From positions 1,523,501-1,587,500 of the forward strand of contig CP071032.1 of NCBI GenBank assembly GCA_017134815.1: 64,000 bases of DNA, in the 5' to 3' direction. Made by a program: the position numbers and the translations under genes. Positions 46,000 through 56,466 of the stretch are shown here, piece after piece. Every line of letters starts with the position of its first letter. Within the stretch, counting starts at the first letter, position 1. The notes beneath the pieces are model-generated. The model made no database searches. It was not told the origin of the DNA and saw nothing but the letters and a program-made list of their open reading frames with translations. Origin of the DNA: Lentisphaerota bacterium. GTDB lineage: Bacteria > Verrucomicrobiota > Lentisphaeria > Victivallales > Victivallaceae.

Positions 46000-47463
46000 A
46001 TGTTTTTTTACAATAAAATCAGGAAATTTTTTTCGAGTCCCGGATTCCATGAATCAGGTGGCTATTTTGAAATATGGAAAGTCGCATACCCGCTGATTAT
46101 CATGAGCGCCAGCCTGACGATCATGCAGTTTGCCGACCGTGCCTTTCTGGCGTCAAATTCAACAGAGGATGTGGCAGCAGCCCTGCCGGCCGGTATCCTG
46201 TATTTCGCCTCTTTCTGTTTCTTCATGGTAACCGTCAACTTTACCAGTGCGATAGTTGCCCAGTTCTTTGGAGCAAATGACATAAAATCCTGTGTCAAAG
46301 CCTCCTGGAACGGCTTTTATTTTGCGTTGTTCACAGCGTTGCTGATCGTTTTTATCCTGCCTTTGACTGGAGCCTTGATCATCAATTTTGGTAATCATCC
46401 GCCGGAGATTCTTGCAAGAGAACACGAGTATTACCGTTCTCTTATTCCAAGCGGCGCATTCATGTGCATGGGATCTGCATTTTTTGCCTTCTTCTCCGGG
46501 CGCGGAAAAACTATTTATATAGCCACAGTCAACTCCCTTGCCTGCTGTTTAAATATATTCCTGGATTATATTTTTATTTTCGGCAAACTTGGTCTGCCGC
46601 CGCTTGGGATATGGGGGGCCGGGGCCGCTACGTCGTTATCAACAATGTTTTCTTTTATATGCGCCCTGCTGCTGTTTCTGAATACAGATCAGGAACTGCT
46701 GCCGACACGCAGGCACCGGCAGTTTAAATTTGAGTTTATTAAAAAACTCTTCAGTTTCGGCACGCCAGCTGGAATGCAGGTGCTGTTTGATGTCGGGGCA
46801 TTCACCTTTGTAACTTTTTTAATCGGACATCTAAGCAGAGAAGCACTGGCTGCAACCACTATCGCTCTGTCAATAAACCAGCTGAGCTTTATGCCGCTGC
46901 TGGGTTTTGCCGATGCCACTTCGATTATATGCGGACAATTTATTGGCCGCAGCAGGCAGCATATCGCTATCCGGGTCGCGTTTCGTGCCTGGCGTATGGC
47001 AACGCTGTATATGGTCTGCATGTCTACCATTTACCTGCTGCTGCCGATTACTCTGATGAATTTATTCAGTCCTTCAGGGACCAGCGGTATTGACTTTGAT
47101 GAAATCCTTAAAAGCGGACAGATTATTCTGGCACTGGCAGCGTTGTTTAACCTGTTTGACGCCACAAAATTCATTTTCATGGGAGCTTTACGCGGCGCCG
47201 GTGATACCAGGGCGGTAATGTTTATTTCATCCTCCTGTGCATGGCTGCTGATGGTTCCGGGAACTCTGTTTATGATTTATGTTATAAAGAGCAGTATTGA
47301 ATGGGTCTGGGCTTTTCTGGCATTCTACATCTTTTTTGAGTCAATGCTTATTTTCTGGAGGTTTCGCTCAAACCGCTGGCAGAAAATAGATTTAATAGGG
47401 CACAACAATGTAGCGATGCCACCGAGCGATGAATTAGCTCAGGAAACCATCCCTATCGATTAA
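46000..47463 (+). CDS. MATE family efflux transporter (first)
   Basis: A 487-residue, about 12-helix cation-drug antiporter of the MATE/NorM type. GGAG lies five bases before ATG 46000, favouring it over an upstream TTG. Family features include the two six-helix halves, VAAALPAGILYFASFCF and FGTPAGMQVLFDVGAF at equivalent places, and the late KFIFMGALRGAGDTR. Substrate is unknown. Stands alone; the TetR-MATE pair further right is a separate unit. Confidence 0.9.
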   Translation: MFFYNKIRKFFSSPGFHESGGYFEIWKVAYPLIIMSASLTIMQFADRAFLASNSTEDVAAALPAGILYFASFCFFMVTVNFTSAIVAQFFGANDIKSCVKASWNGFYFALFTALLIVFILPLTGALIINFGNHPPEILAREHEYYRSLIPSGAFMCMGSAFFAFFSGRGKTIYIATVNSLACCLNIFLDYIFIFGKLGLPPLGIWGAGAATSLSTMFSFICALLLFLNTDQELLPTRRHRQFKFEFIKKLFSFGTPAGMQVLFDVGAFTFVTFLIGHLSREALAATTIALSINQLSFMPLLGFADATSIICGQFIGRSRQHIAIRVAFRAWRMATLYMVCMSTIYLLLPITLMNLFSPSGTSGIDFDEILKSGQIILALAALFNLFDATKFIFMGALRGAGDTRAVMFISSSCAWLLMVPGTLFMIYVIKSSIEWVWAFLAFYIFFESMLIFWRFRSNRWQKIDLIGHNNVAMPPSDELAQETIPID

Positions 47464-47677
47464 AGCAGACACCGGTTTAATGTACAGTGAAGCCGTTAAG
47501 CCTGTAAGCTTTTAGCGGATACTGGTCTGGTATAGCACCTTTCTGCAGCCTGAGACAACCGCTTAATATCTTAACTTTTATGCAGATTTAACTTTATTTT
47601 TCCTGCATCAAAGCTATATTACAGGTTGACAAATAAACATTAATTATAACTTATACAATTAATCACGAGGTGCTATT

Positions 47678-47764
47678 ATGGCCGGAAAAGGCGATAAACG
47701 CAGACCCGGTGATGAAAAAACTTTCCGGGAGAACTGGGAGAAGATCTTCGGCAAGAAGAAATAA
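47678..47764 (+). CDS. 28-residue basic peptide, single-gene unit
   Basis: The frame encodes a 28-residue product starting MAGKGDKRRPGDEKTF and ending IFGKKK, rich in Lys/Arg with a short amphipathic helix around NWEKIF. It has GAGG seven bases before the ATG and a strong terminator 25 bases after the stop. A TTGACA-like box at 47625-47630 could be its -35. These bracketing signals argue that it is a real gene. Short peptides with a GKGDKRRP-type start are, from memory, seen in many bacteria, but I cannot verify this. Function unknown. Confidence 0.72.
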   Translation: MAGKGDKRRPGDEKTFRENWEKIFGKKK

Positions 47765-47788
47765 CCGTCCAGTTATTTACGACTTTTA

Positions 47789-47823
47789 AAGGCATGGTCT
47801 TTTAAGGCCGTGCCTTTTTTTTA
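47789..47823 (+). terminator. Terminator after the 28-residue gene
   Basis: AGGCATGG and CCGTGCCT form an 8-bp stem (one G-U pair) with a 10-base loop, followed by eight T. Confidence 0.9.
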
Positions 47824-47844
47824 CTTAAAAAAAGTAAATTTCGC

Positions 47845-47873
47845 TTGACACAGTACTGACCAGTCAGTATTGT
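47845..47873 (+). promoter_or_regulatory. TetR gene promoter with embedded palindromic operator
   Basis: TTGACA (47845-47850) and TATTGT (47868-47873) are spaced by exactly 17 bases, a consensus-like sigma-70 promoter. The spacer holds the 16-bp palindrome TACTGACCAGTCAGTA (47854-47869), with arms ACTGAC/GTCAGT around a 2-base centre. A repressor bound there would block polymerase, so autorepression by the TetR protein 42 bp downstream is likely. Confidence 0.8.
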
Positions 47874-47914
47874 ATTTACAGAATTTGGGATAAACAGGTA
47901 CAGGATATAAGCTG

Positions 47915-48487
47915 ATGAAAACTCCTGACAAGAAAAAAAGTATCCTTGAAGCTGTCGAGAAGCTTGGGAAAACAAACCGGTTTCATGAGATAAAACTGGA
48001 CAAGGTTGCCAGTACCGCCAAGGTCGGCAAAGGTACTATTTATCTCTATTTCAAGGATAAGAATGATCTTTTCCAGCAGGTGGCTTTAAACGGGCTCAGC
48101 GAAGTGTGTGACATGGTAGCTGAAGATGTCCAGTCAGATCTGCCTTTCGAGCAAAAACTGACTGCTGTTTCTTCTAAAATCAGCAGTTTTTTTATTTCAC
48201 GCACTTCTTTGATGAATTTGCTCAGGGAGTATGAAGCCCAGGCAGGGCTGCCGGATAAATACCCCTGCTCTACGGAGCGCAAACGGCTTTTTGACCTTGT
48301 ACTGCAAATCTTGCAGCAGGGTCAGCAGGAGGGCAAGGTACGCAAGGATATTGAGCTTCCCGTGCAAGCGGTTTTTTTGCTGGGCATGCTGCGCACCCGC
48401 GATCATGTCTTCCGCCGGCATCACATGCCGATACCTGAAATCGACACCGTAATAGACCTGTATCTGCGCGGAATCACCACCCGCTGA
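47915..48487 (+). CDS. TetR/AcrR family transcriptional regulator
   Basis: A 190-residue repressor with an N-terminal HTH (about 25-50; DKVASTAKVGKGTIYLYF is the recognition region) and a helical ligand domain. The upstream promoter carries a palindromic operator, and a MATE transporter gene follows 75 bp later, so the pair most probably forms a drug-responsive efflux unit. Inducer unknown. Confidence 0.92.
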   Translation: MKTPDKKKSILEAVEKLGKTNRFHEIKLDKVASTAKVGKGTIYLYFKDKNDLFQQVALNGLSEVCDMVAEDVQSDLPFEQKLTAVSSKISSFFISRTSLMNLLREYEAQAGLPDKYPCSTERKRLFDLVLQILQQGQQEGKVRKDIELPVQAVFLLGMLRTRDHVFRRHHMPIPEIDTVIDLYLRGITTR

Positions 48488-48562
48488 TTTTCGCCGCCTC
48501 AGCTGAAAGCACTCTAACCTGCTTTGTCTAATTCAATGCAGGCTAATTTAAGGATTTGTCAA

Positions 48563-49942
48563 ATGAAAGACATTGTAAGAATAGACTTGACAACCGGCTC
48601 GGTCCCCGGTCATATAATAAGACTTACCTTTGCTACCATGTGGGGTTTTGTTGCCATGATGATATTCAACCTCACAGACACTTATTTTGTCAGTCGTCTG
48701 GGAACAGATTACCTGGCCGCGATGGGTTTTACGGCGCCTATAGTTATGCTGTTCGGCAGCATAGGACTGGGTTTTGCTGCCGGTGTATCATCGATCGCCG
48801 CCAGAAAGATTGGTGCTGCCCAGTACGACAAGGTCAGGAACTTCATCTCGGACAGCTTGATTTTTTCAGGAGTCTTTGCAACTGTACTTGGAGTGCTTGG
48901 AGTGATTTTTGCTAAGCCAATCTTAAGACTGCTCGGGGCTGATGCCATCACATTGCCGCTGGCCGTCAGCTATATGAACGTCTGGTTCTGGTTTGTAGCT
49001 TTCATGGTAATTACGATGGTGGCGAACAATGCCATCCGCGCTACAGGCCATGCATCAACTCCGGCTATCCTAATGATTGCGGCATCCTTACTGAATGTTC
49101 TTCTTGACTGGCTGTTGATTTTCGGTCACTGGGGCCTGCCCCGGCTTGGCCTGCCGGGTGCCGCATGGGCAACAATTATATCCCGGTTTTTCGCCCTGGT
49201 ATTGTCAATTCTGGTACTGCGCTATCAGTTCCACCTGCTTCATCTGGCCATTCCGACTATGCGGCGTTTCTACATGTCAGTCAAAGAATTACTGGTAACA
49301 GCAATTCCTGCCTGCGCATCAAATCTGTTGATGCCAGTATCCAATATGGTACTTGTCGGGTTAGTCGCCATTTACGGCAATAGAGCTGTAGCCGCGTTTA
49401 ATGCCGGAAATAACATTCTGATGTTCACTTTTATGATTCCGATGGCAATGGGATCGGTGCAAATGCCCTTTGCCGGACAGAATTACGGAGCAAACTGTAT
49501 ATCCAGGATCAAACATGCCTGGAAATTCTGCAATTTTTTCGGACTTAGTTATGCAGCGGTCAGTTTTGTTCTGCTCTACCTGTTTGGAGAAGAACTGGCT
49601 TCCATATTCAGTTCAGACAGCACCGTTGTCAAAATTATAAAAGAATATCTGCTGATCCTGCTGGTCACTTCCGGGTTCATGCATATCAGTATTTTCACTT
49701 CAATGGTTTTCAATGCCGTTGAACGCCCGGTCATTGCCGGCTGGATTAATGTTGTCCGCATGCTGGTATTGACAATTCCGCTGGCATGGGGCGGCAAATA
49801 CATACTCGGACTTGAAGGGATATTTTTAGGTTCAGCAGTAGCAAACTTAATAAGCGGGCTGCTATGTGTAGCTCTGTTCCTGAAAATCGCTTTCAAAAAA
49901 AGCGGCATCCGTCCTACCGGACAGCTTGCGCTTGAACAATAA
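48563..49942 (+). CDS. MATE family efflux transporter (second, with TetR)
   Basis: A 459-residue, 12-helix antiporter. ATG 48563 is preferred because AAGGA lies eight bases before it. The first helix region reads FATMWGFVAMMIFNLTDTYFVSRLG with the DTYF motif typical of MATE proteins, and the halves are linked near 225-245. Only distantly similar to the MATE gene at 46000. Likely controlled by the upstream TetR protein. Confidence 0.92.
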   Translation: MKDIVRIDLTTGSVPGHIIRLTFATMWGFVAMMIFNLTDTYFVSRLGTDYLAAMGFTAPIVMLFGSIGLGFAAGVSSIAARKIGAAQYDKVRNFISDSLIFSGVFATVLGVLGVIFAKPILRLLGADAITLPLAVSYMNVWFWFVAFMVITMVANNAIRATGHASTPAILMIAASLLNVLLDWLLIFGHWGLPRLGLPGAAWATIISRFFALVLSILVLRYQFHLLHLAIPTMRRFYMSVKELLVTAIPACASNLLMPVSNMVLVGLVAIYGNRAVAAFNAGNNILMFTFMIPMAMGSVQMPFAGQNYGANCISRIKHAWKFCNFFGLSYAAVSFVLLYLFGEELASIFSSDSTVVKIIKEYLLILLVTSGFMHISIFTSMVFNAVERPVIAGWINVVRMLVLTIPLAWGGKYILGLEGIFLGSAVANLISGLLCVALFLKIAFKKSGIRPTGQLALEQ

Positions 49943-49980
49943 AAAAACAGAATCAGAGCCGGTATTAACTCTGATTCTGT
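49941..49980 (-). terminator. Bidirectional terminator between MATE and leuS
   Basis: ACAGAATCAGAG and CTCTGATTCTGT form a perfect 12-bp stem with a 10-base loop. Read on the minus strand it is followed by seven T and so ends leuS; read on the plus strand it ends the MATE transcript, with a weaker T-run. Confidence 0.92.
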
Positions 49981-49999
49981 TAATTTCATAGAATCAAGA

Positions 50000-52567
50000 T
50001 TATGGTGTTGCTACAATATTGACCAGCCGTCCCGGTACACAGATAACTTTCCTCACGGTTTTACCAGCAATTGCGGCTTTAATCTCCGGGTTGTCCAGCG
50101 CTATTTTTTCCATTTCATCAGGTTTGGCTGCAGCCGGCATCATAATGCGGGCCCGAGGCTTGCCAAGTACTTGAATCAGGATTTCAGCTTCGTCAACTTT
50201 GAGATATTCTGCATTAAACCCTGGCCATTCCACATAGGCTATTGAATCATGGTGCCCAAGCATCTCCCATAACTCTTCGCCGATATGCGGCGCAAACGGC
50301 GCCAGCAGTTTCACAAAGGTCTCAGCTGCTTCACGCGGTAGTTTTTTGGCCTTGGAAAACTCGTTAACAAAAATCATCATCTGGCTGATTGCCGTATTGA
50401 AGCCGAACGTATCCAGATCTTCAGTGACTTTTTTGATGGTGGCATGCATGATGCGCAGCTGCTCTTTGGTCAATTCAGCTTCGACAACCTCAGCTTCGAC
50501 AATCATACGCCAGGCCCGCTTCAGGAAACGGTAAACACCTTCCACCCCTTTGGTGTTCCATGGTTTTGTTGCTTCCAGAGGCCCCATGAACATTTCATAA
50601 AGCCGCATACTGTCAGCACCATATTCACTGATCACATCCTCAGGGTTAACGACATTCTTGAGCGACTTGGACATTTTTGCAGGAAATTCTTCCAGCTTTT
50701 CTCCAGTTTCAGTACTGTAGAAACCGCCGTCCCGCGCTTCAACTTTATCGCCCGGCACCAGAGCACCACGGGAATCCTTGTAGGAAATCCCCAGAATCAT
50801 TCCTTGATTGACCAGCTTCTGAAATGGTTCTTTTGTGCTCACCATTCCAATATCATAAAGTACTTTATGCCAGAAACGGGCATAAAGCAGGTGCAGCACC
50901 GCATGTTCGGCCCCGCCCACATACAAGTCAACCGGCATCCAGTACTTCTCTTTATCCAGATCCCAGGCGGCTTCTTTATTTTTCGGGTCAATATAACGCA
51001 GATAGTACCAGCATGAACCAGCCCATTGCGGCATTGTGTTGGTCTCCCGACGGCCTTTCATGCCGGTTTCAGGATCAATATAATCAAGCCACTCACCGGC
51101 ATTGGCCAGCGGGGATTCGCCGGTGCCTGAGGGTTTAAATTCTTCCATATCAGGCAGTGTAACCGGCAATTCGTTTTCAGAAACCAGCTTTATAGAACCG
51201 TCATCCATGTGAATAACCGGAAAAGGTTCGCCCCAGTAACGCTGCCGGCTGAACAGCCAGTCACGCAGCTTGTAATTAACAGCAGCTTTGCCAATGCCGC
51301 GCTTTTCCAGCCATTCAGTCGCAATGCGTTTGGAGTCCTTGACTTCCATACCATTAATATCAAGACCGTCACTGTTAGCAGAATTAATCATCCTGCCGTT
51401 CCCGGTCCAGCAGGCCTTGCCAGCCAGAACCGCTTGAATATCAATTCCTTCAGTTTCAGCCTCTGCTGTTTCCGGTTCAATAATGCACTTAATTGGAATC
51501 TCAAACTTTTCAGCAAACTCAAAATCTCGCGTGTCATGGGCCGGTACCGCCATGATCGCCCCGGTTCCATAACTTATCAGGACATAGTCCGCTATCCAGA
51601 TCGGGATTTTTTCACCGTTAACCGGATTCAAAGCATAAGCACCAGTAAATTCACCGGTCTTTTCGGTACTTAACTCCGTACGATCGAGGTCAGACTTTAA
51701 GCCTGCCTGCCGACGGTATTCGCAAACGGCCTCACGACGGTCATCGGTCATTATTTTATCAACCAGTTCATGCTCAGGCGCAAGCACCATATAGGTAGCG
51801 CCGAACAAGGTGTCAGGGCGAGTAGTATAAACGGTAATTGCGTCGCCGGTTGAATCAACTTTAAAAGTAACTTCTGCACCGGTTGACTTGCCAATCCAGT
51901 TACGCTGCATCTCCTTAATTCCCTCCGACCAGTCCAGGTCGTCAAGGTCTGAGAGCAATCTTTCAGCATATTCGGTAATCTTGAGCATCCATTGCTTCAT
52001 AGGTTTCCGCTCAACCGGATGATTGCCGCGTTCGCTGCGGCCGTCAATAACTTCCTCATTTGCCAGTACAGTGCCGAGAGCCGGACACCAGTTTACGGCA
52101 ACTTCATCAATATAAGCCAGCCCTTTTTTGTAAAGCTGCAGAAAAATCCACTGTGTCCAGCGGAAATAGTCAACGTCAGTGGTATTTACTTCACGATCCC
52201 AGTCGTAACTGAAGCCGAGAGCCTGAATCTGCTCGCGAAAACGGTTAATATTATTTTCAGTAGTTATTGCAGGGTGCGTACCGGTTTCAACCGCATATTG
52301 TTCAGCCGGCAGACCGAAAGCGTCCCAGCCCATAGGATGCAACACATTAAATCCGCGCATACGCTTGTAGCGGCAGACAATATCCGTAGCCGTATATCCC
52401 TCCGGATGTCCGACGTGCAGTCCGGCGCCGCTCGGATAGGGAAACATATCCAGAACATAATACTTGGGTTTATCCAGAAAATCTTCTGTCTTGAAAGTCT
52501 TGTTTTTCAGCCAGTAGTCCTGCCACTTCTTCTCAATTTTCGCAAAGTCGTATTCTTTTGCTCTCAT
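50000..52567 (-). CDS. leuS: Leucine-tRNA ligase
   Basis: Class I synthetase of 855 residues, full length. The HIGH-type motif is [10 protein letters not shown] (about 49-58), KMSKS is intact in [12 protein letters not shown], and the editing domain carries a Thr-rich [13 protein letters not shown] stretch and the Asp motif [12 protein letters not shown]. Single gene, ended by a bidirectional terminator. Confidence 0.98.
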   Translation of the reverse strand: MRAKEYDFAKIEKKWQDYWLKNKTFKTEDFLDKPKYYVLDMFPYPSGAGLHVGHPEGYTATDIVCRYKRMRGFNVLHPMGWDAFGLPAEQYAVETGTHPAITTENNINRFREQIQALGFSYDWDREVNTTDVDYFRWTQWIFLQLYKKGLAYIDEVAVNWCPALGTVLANEEVIDGRSERGNHPVERKPMKQWMLKITEYAERLLSDLDDLDWSEGIKEMQRNWIGKSTGAEVTFKVDSTGDAITVYTTRPDTLFGATYMVLAPEHELVDKIMTDDRREAVCEYRRQAGLKSDLDRTELSTEKTGEFTGAYALNPVNGEKIPIWIADYVLISYGTGAIMAVPAHDTRDFEFAEKFEIPIKCIIEPETAEAETEGIDIQAVLAGKACWTGNGRMINSANSDGLDINGMEVKDSKRIATEWLEKRGIGKAAVNYKLRDWLFSRQRYWGEPFPVIHMDDGSIKLVSENELPVTLPDMEEFKPSGTGESPLANAGEWLDYIDPETGMKGRRETNTMPQWAGSCWYYLRYIDPKNKEAAWDLDKEKYWMPVDLYVGGAEHAVLHLLYARFWHKVLYDIGMVSTKEPFQKLVNQGMILGISYKDSRGALVPGDKVEARDGGFYSTETGEKLEEFPAKMSKSLKNVVNPEDVISEYGADSMRLYEMFMGPLEATKPWNTKGVEGVYRFLKRAWRMIVEAEVVEAELTKEQLRIMHATIKKVTEDLDTFGFNTAISQMMIFVNEFSKAKKLPREAAETFVKLLAPFAPHIGEELWEMLGHHDSIAYVEWPGFNAEYLKVDEAEILIQVLGKPRARIMMPAAAKPDEMEKIALDNPEIKAAIAGKTVRKVICVPGRLVNIVATP

Positions 52568-52796
52568 TTAGTCCGGGATCCTGTTATATTTAAATTATGT
52601 AAGTATTTACAACAACGTACAAACCAAATAAGATAGGCGGAAACCCCCGATTTTCAAACGCAAACTCTGCCTTTGAGCAAAAAACTGCCGTGCTTTATCA
52701 AAAAAAGCCGTTCCGGATACTGGATTTTAACACATTCGCGACTAAATTAAACGGATTATGATGTAAAACTGTAACCACTTGTATAAGGATAGATAT

Positions 52797-54242
52797 ATGA
52801 GTCAATATGAAGCCGTTATCGGCCTTGAAGTACACGTTCAGATCAAGACCGACAGCAAAATGTTCTGTTCCTGTGCAAATCGTTTCGGCGGTGCCCCGAA
52901 TACCCGCGTCTGTCCAGTCTGCATGGGCTACCCCGGCGTCCTTCCGGTGCCAAACAAAACCGCTATCATGCGCACTGTGGCCGCCGGACTTCTGACTAAT
53001 TGCAGCATTGCTCCGTTCAGCAAGTTTGACCGCAAAAGCTATTTCTATCCGGACATGCCGAAAAATTACCAGATCAGCCAGTATGATCTGCCGTTCTGCC
53101 TGCAGGGCAATATTCATATAGAAGGCGAAGGCTTTTCCGGGGAAGACATGGGGTCCCGTGATATCGGCATAACCCGTATTCACCTTGAAGAAGATGTAGC
53201 CAAACTGACTCACCTGCCTGGTTCAAGCGGTGTTGACTACAACCGTGCCGGAGTACCGCTCATGGAAATAGTCAGTGAACCTGATATGCGAACCCCTGAT
53301 GAAGCGTATGCCTATCTGAACAAACTCAAACAGATTATGCAGTATGCCGGTATCAGCGATTGCGACATGGAAAAAGGGCAGATGCGCTGCGACGTCAATG
53401 TTTCCGTAAGAAAAATCGGTGAAGAAAAATTCGGGACAAAGATTGAAATCAAAAACCTGAACAGCTTCCGTGCCGCTCACCGGGCCCTGGAGTACGAAAT
53501 CTGGCGGCAGCCCCAAGTACTGGACTCAGGCGGCACTTTGAAACAGGAGACCCGCGGCTGGAACGATGACCGCGGCGAAACCTATTTGATGCGGACTAAA
53601 GAATCCGACCACGATTACCGTTACTTTCCGGACCCGGATCTGATGCCGGTGACTCTGGCTGAAAAAGATATTGAAAAAATCCGCGCCACCCTGCCCGAAC
53701 TGCCGGATGCCATGCGACAGCGTTTCGTACTGGAATATGCTTTGACTGAATACGATGCCAGAGTATTGACTCAGGAGAAAGCCATTGCCGATTACTTTGA
53801 AACCGGCGCCAAGCTTGTAACCAGCCCAAAAACTTTAGCTAACTGGATTATTTCCGAATTGCTGCGCGAACTTTCCGATGCCGGAATCAGTATTGCGGAC
53901 TGCAAGGTTTCAGGCAAACAGCTGGCTGAAATGATCAAACTTATTGAAAATAATACCATCAGCGGCAAAATTGCCAAAGATGTTTTTGCTGAAATGTTCA
54001 AAACCGGCAAAGACGCACCGGCTATCGTCAAGGAGAAAGGGCTGGAACAGGTAACTGACACCAGCGCGATTGAAGGTCTGGTTGATCAGGCTATAGCCCA
54101 GAATCAACCTCAGGTTCAACAGTACAAAGACGGCAATCCTAAAGTTATTCAGTTCTTTGTAGGACAGGTAATGAAGCTTTCCAGAGGCAAGGCCAATCCG
54201 CAGATGGTGGTCAAAATGCTTAAGGAAAAGCTTGATGCCTGA
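52797..54242 (+). CDS. gatB: Asp-tRNA(Asn)/Glu-tRNA(Gln) amidotransferase subunit B
   Basis: GatB phosphorylates mischarged Glu- or Asp-tRNA for amidation by GatA. ATG 52797 is chosen because AAGGAT lies six bases upstream. The 481-residue protein shows EAVIGLEVHVQIKTDSKMFC at the start, zinc-site cysteines (CSC ... CPVC), YPDMPKNYQISQYD and the YqeY-like C-terminal domain (about 330-481). gatA and gatC are not adjacent. Its presence suggests indirect Gln-tRNA and/or Asn-tRNA synthesis. Confidence 0.97.
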   Translation: MSQYEAVIGLEVHVQIKTDSKMFCSCANRFGGAPNTRVCPVCMGYPGVLPVPNKTAIMRTVAAGLLTNCSIAPFSKFDRKSYFYPDMPKNYQISQYDLPFCLQGNIHIEGEGFSGEDMGSRDIGITRIHLEEDVAKLTHLPGSSGVDYNRAGVPLMEIVSEPDMRTPDEAYAYLNKLKQIMQYAGISDCDMEKGQMRCDVNVSVRKIGEEKFGTKIEIKNLNSFRAAHRALEYEIWRQPQVLDSGGTLKQETRGWNDDRGETYLMRTKESDHDYRYFPDPDLMPVTLAEKDIEKIRATLPELPDAMRQRFVLEYALTEYDARVLTQEKAIADYFETGAKLVTSPKTLANWIISELLRELSDAGISIADCKVSGKQLAEMIKLIENNTISGKIAKDVFAEMFKTGKDAPAIVKEKGLEQVTDTSAIEGLVDQAIAQNQPQVQQYKDGNPKVIQFFVGQVMKLSRGKANPQMVVKMLKEKLDA

Positions 54243-54299
54243 TAAACTGGGCCGGCAGGATTACCATAACTAATACCGCGCCGGAGCCATTCCCCGGAC

Positions 54300-54324
54300 G
54301 CCCGCCGGCTTCGTCCCGGCGGGC
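54300..54324 (+). terminator. GC-rich hairpin after gatB
   Basis: GCCCGCCGG and CCGGCGGGC form a perfect 9-bp stem with loop CTTCGTC, 57 bases after the gatB stop. Only AAAATT follows, so it is either a terminator without a T-run or a stabilising hairpin. Confidence 0.5.
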
Positions 54325-54468
54325 AAAATTCAGCAGTTGCGAGAACGCTGACCAAAACAATGCGAGCATACGCTGAATCGTAAAACAAAGCATATAATCT
54401 ATCATCGCCCTGGCAGCGTAGTATTACAGACTATATTTATTTCATTAGCAGAAGGGAGTAACCCGGAT

Positions 54469-54903
54469 ATGAAACACCTGTATCACCAGATGCTGTTTTT
54501 TCTCAAAGCCCTGATGTTCATTCTTTCAGCAGCGACTATTTTTATCCTGTATAAGGATTTCCGGCTGGCCGGCAGTGAACAGCTGCCGCCTTCAGTCTTT
54601 GTATTGCTGCTTTCCCTGACTGCTGTCACCATGAGCTGGGTAAGAATATACAGGGAACCGTGCGACAACCGGCAGCTGGTACAAGGTGCTTCAATCGACC
54701 TGTTTCTGGGAACCCTGTTCGCTCTGGTATCTTTTCCGATTCCATGGTTCTGCGACCTGCTGGGTTTGCACAATGTACAGATATTTCTGTTTGTCTCCAG
54801 GCTTCTGCACTGTCTGCTGTTTACCATTTCTCTGGGTTTTACCCTGAAGGCCCTGCTGCTGCTCTTGAAAGTTGTGGAAAAACATATTGATGCAGAACTA
54901 TAA
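54469..54903 (+). CDS. Unknown four-helix membrane protein
   Basis: A 144-residue protein with four probable membrane helices (about 9-27, 41-58, 77-96, 103-132) and little soluble sequence. No family recognised. AGAAGGGAG precedes the ATG. It stands between gatB and the convergent lysS. Confidence 0.72.
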   Translation: MKHLYHQMLFFLKALMFILSAATIFILYKDFRLAGSEQLPPSVFVLLLSLTAVTMSWVRIYREPCDNRQLVQGASIDLFLGTLFALVSFPIPWFCDLLGLHNVQIFLFVSRLLHCLLFTISLGFTLKALLLLLKVVEKHIDAEL

Positions 54904-54933
54904 AAAAGCGCCTCAAGAAAAACCTGAGGCGCT
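54902..54933 (-). terminator. Terminator of lysS
   Basis: AGCGCCTCA and TGAGGCGCT form a perfect 9-bp stem with a 9-base loop. On the minus strand six T follow, placing it right after the lysS stop; it may also stop the plus-strand gene. Confidence 0.9.
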
Positions 54934-54954
54934 GATAGTCAGTTTCAATTGAGC

Positions 54955-56466
54955 TTACTTGCTGATACGCATTTGCGGAAACAGTACAACGTCACGAATA
55001 GACTCGGCTCCTGTCAACATCATCACCAGACGGTCAATGCCTATTCCCATGCCGCCTGCAGGCGGCATGCCGTGCTCAAGTGCAGTCAGGAAATCCTGAT
55101 CCACTTTTTCATTCACATTGTCGCCCTCCTCACAGGTGCGCTCGAACTGCTCCATAAAGCGGCGGCGCTGTTCGACCGGATCATTAAGCTCCGAATACCC
55201 AGGTGCGATTTCCTGACCGTTAATTTCGAGCTCAAAAACATCAACCAGTGAAGGATCGTCCGGACAGGCTTTGGCCAGTGGAACCAGTTCAGCCGGCAGC
55301 CGGGTAACAAAAGTCGGCTGGATCAAAGTTTTCTCGATCAGTTTTTCATAAACTTCATTGGTAATTTCAAAGTCAGGCCATGAAGCTTCGACAAAGAGAT
55401 CCATTTCCTTTGCGCGTTCAACCCGTTCCTCATGGGAAATATCAAACCAGTCTTCACCGGCTTTCTCTTTCACCAGTTCATGATAAGGAGCCCGTCTCCA
55501 GGGACGTGTCAGGTCAATGACCTTGCCGTCGGGATGTTCAATTTTCAAAGTACCAAACACATTTTCTGCAATGGTTGTCACCATTTCCTCAACCAGGTCC
55601 ATCATGGTCCGGCAATCACCGTAAGCTTCATAAATCTCGATCATGGTGAATTCAGGATTATGGCGGCGTGACATGCCCTCATTCCGGAAATTACGGTTCA
55701 GTTCATAAACCTTTTCGAAACCGCCTACCAGTAAGCGCTTCAAATAAAGCTCAGGCGCAATACGCATGAACATTTCAGAACTAAGCGCCTCATAATAAGT
55801 CTTAAAAGGATTTGCGGAAGCGCCGCCGGCCATCGGCTGCAGCATCGGGGTTTCCACTTCAAGATACCCCTTGGTCTCAAGATACTTGCGGATCTCACGG
55901 ATAATCTGAAAACGCTGCTGGAAAACCTTGCGGCTGTCCTGATTCATGATCAGGTCAAGATAACGCTGCCGATAGCGTTGTTCAACATTGGTCAGGCCAT
56001 GAAATTTCTCCGGCAGGGAGCGCAGTGACTTACTCAACAGCGTATACTCAGCTACCTTTATAGAAAGCTCGCCGGTTTTTGTAATAAAAAGATTTCCTTT
56101 AATGCCAATGATGTCACCGATATCCAGAAGCTTTTTAAACATTTTGAACTGTTCAGCGCCAATCACTTTTTTGCTGATAAAGAGCTGAATGCGTTCTGAA
56201 CTGTCACGCACATCAGCAAAAATGGCATTACCCATGATCCGACGGCTCATCAAACGGCCGGCCACACAGGCTGGCTGCTCCTCTTCTTCATCGGCTTCGG
56301 CATTATAAGCTGCACGCGTATCAGCAATCGGAGCTGTACCATCGTATCGTTCACCAAAAGGCAGCACACCGCTGCTTTGCAATTCTTCAGCTTTATTCAG
56401 GCGCTGTGTGAAAATGTCCTCGGCGGACATTTGTACCTGAGATTCGTTGTTCTGACTACCACTCAT
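54955..56466 (-). CDS. lysS: Lysine-tRNA ligase, class II
   Basis: A 503-residue class II enzyme. It has an N-terminal OB-fold anticodon domain (about 65-150, AGRLMSRRIMGNAIFADVRD), motif 2 (YELNRNFRNEGMSRRHNPEF) and motif 3 (GMGIGIDRLVMMLTG). The first 40 residues are an acidic extension of no clear role. Flanked by a strong terminator. Confidence 0.97.
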   Translation of the reverse strand: MSGSQNNESQVQMSAEDIFTQRLNKAEELQSSGVLPFGERYDGTAPIADTRAAYNAEADEEEEQPACVAGRLMSRRIMGNAIFADVRDSSERIQLFISKKVIGAEQFKMFKKLLDIGDIIGIKGNLFITKTGELSIKVAEYTLLSKSLRSLPEKFHGLTNVEQRYRQRYLDLIMNQDSRKVFQQRFQIIREIRKYLETKGYLEVETPMLQPMAGGASANPFKTYYEALSSEMFMRIAPELYLKRLLVGGFEKVYELNRNFRNEGMSRRHNPEFTMIEIYEAYGDCRTMMDLVEEMVTTIAENVFGTLKIEHPDGKVIDLTRPWRRAPYHELVKEKAGEDWFDISHEERVERAKEMDLFVEASWPDFEITNEVYEKLIEKTLIQPTFVTRLPAELVPLAKACPDDPSLVDVFELEINGQEIAPGYSELNDPVEQRRRFMEQFERTCEEGDNVNEKVDQDFLTALEHGMPPAGGMGIGIDRLVMMLTGAESIRDVVLFPQMRISK

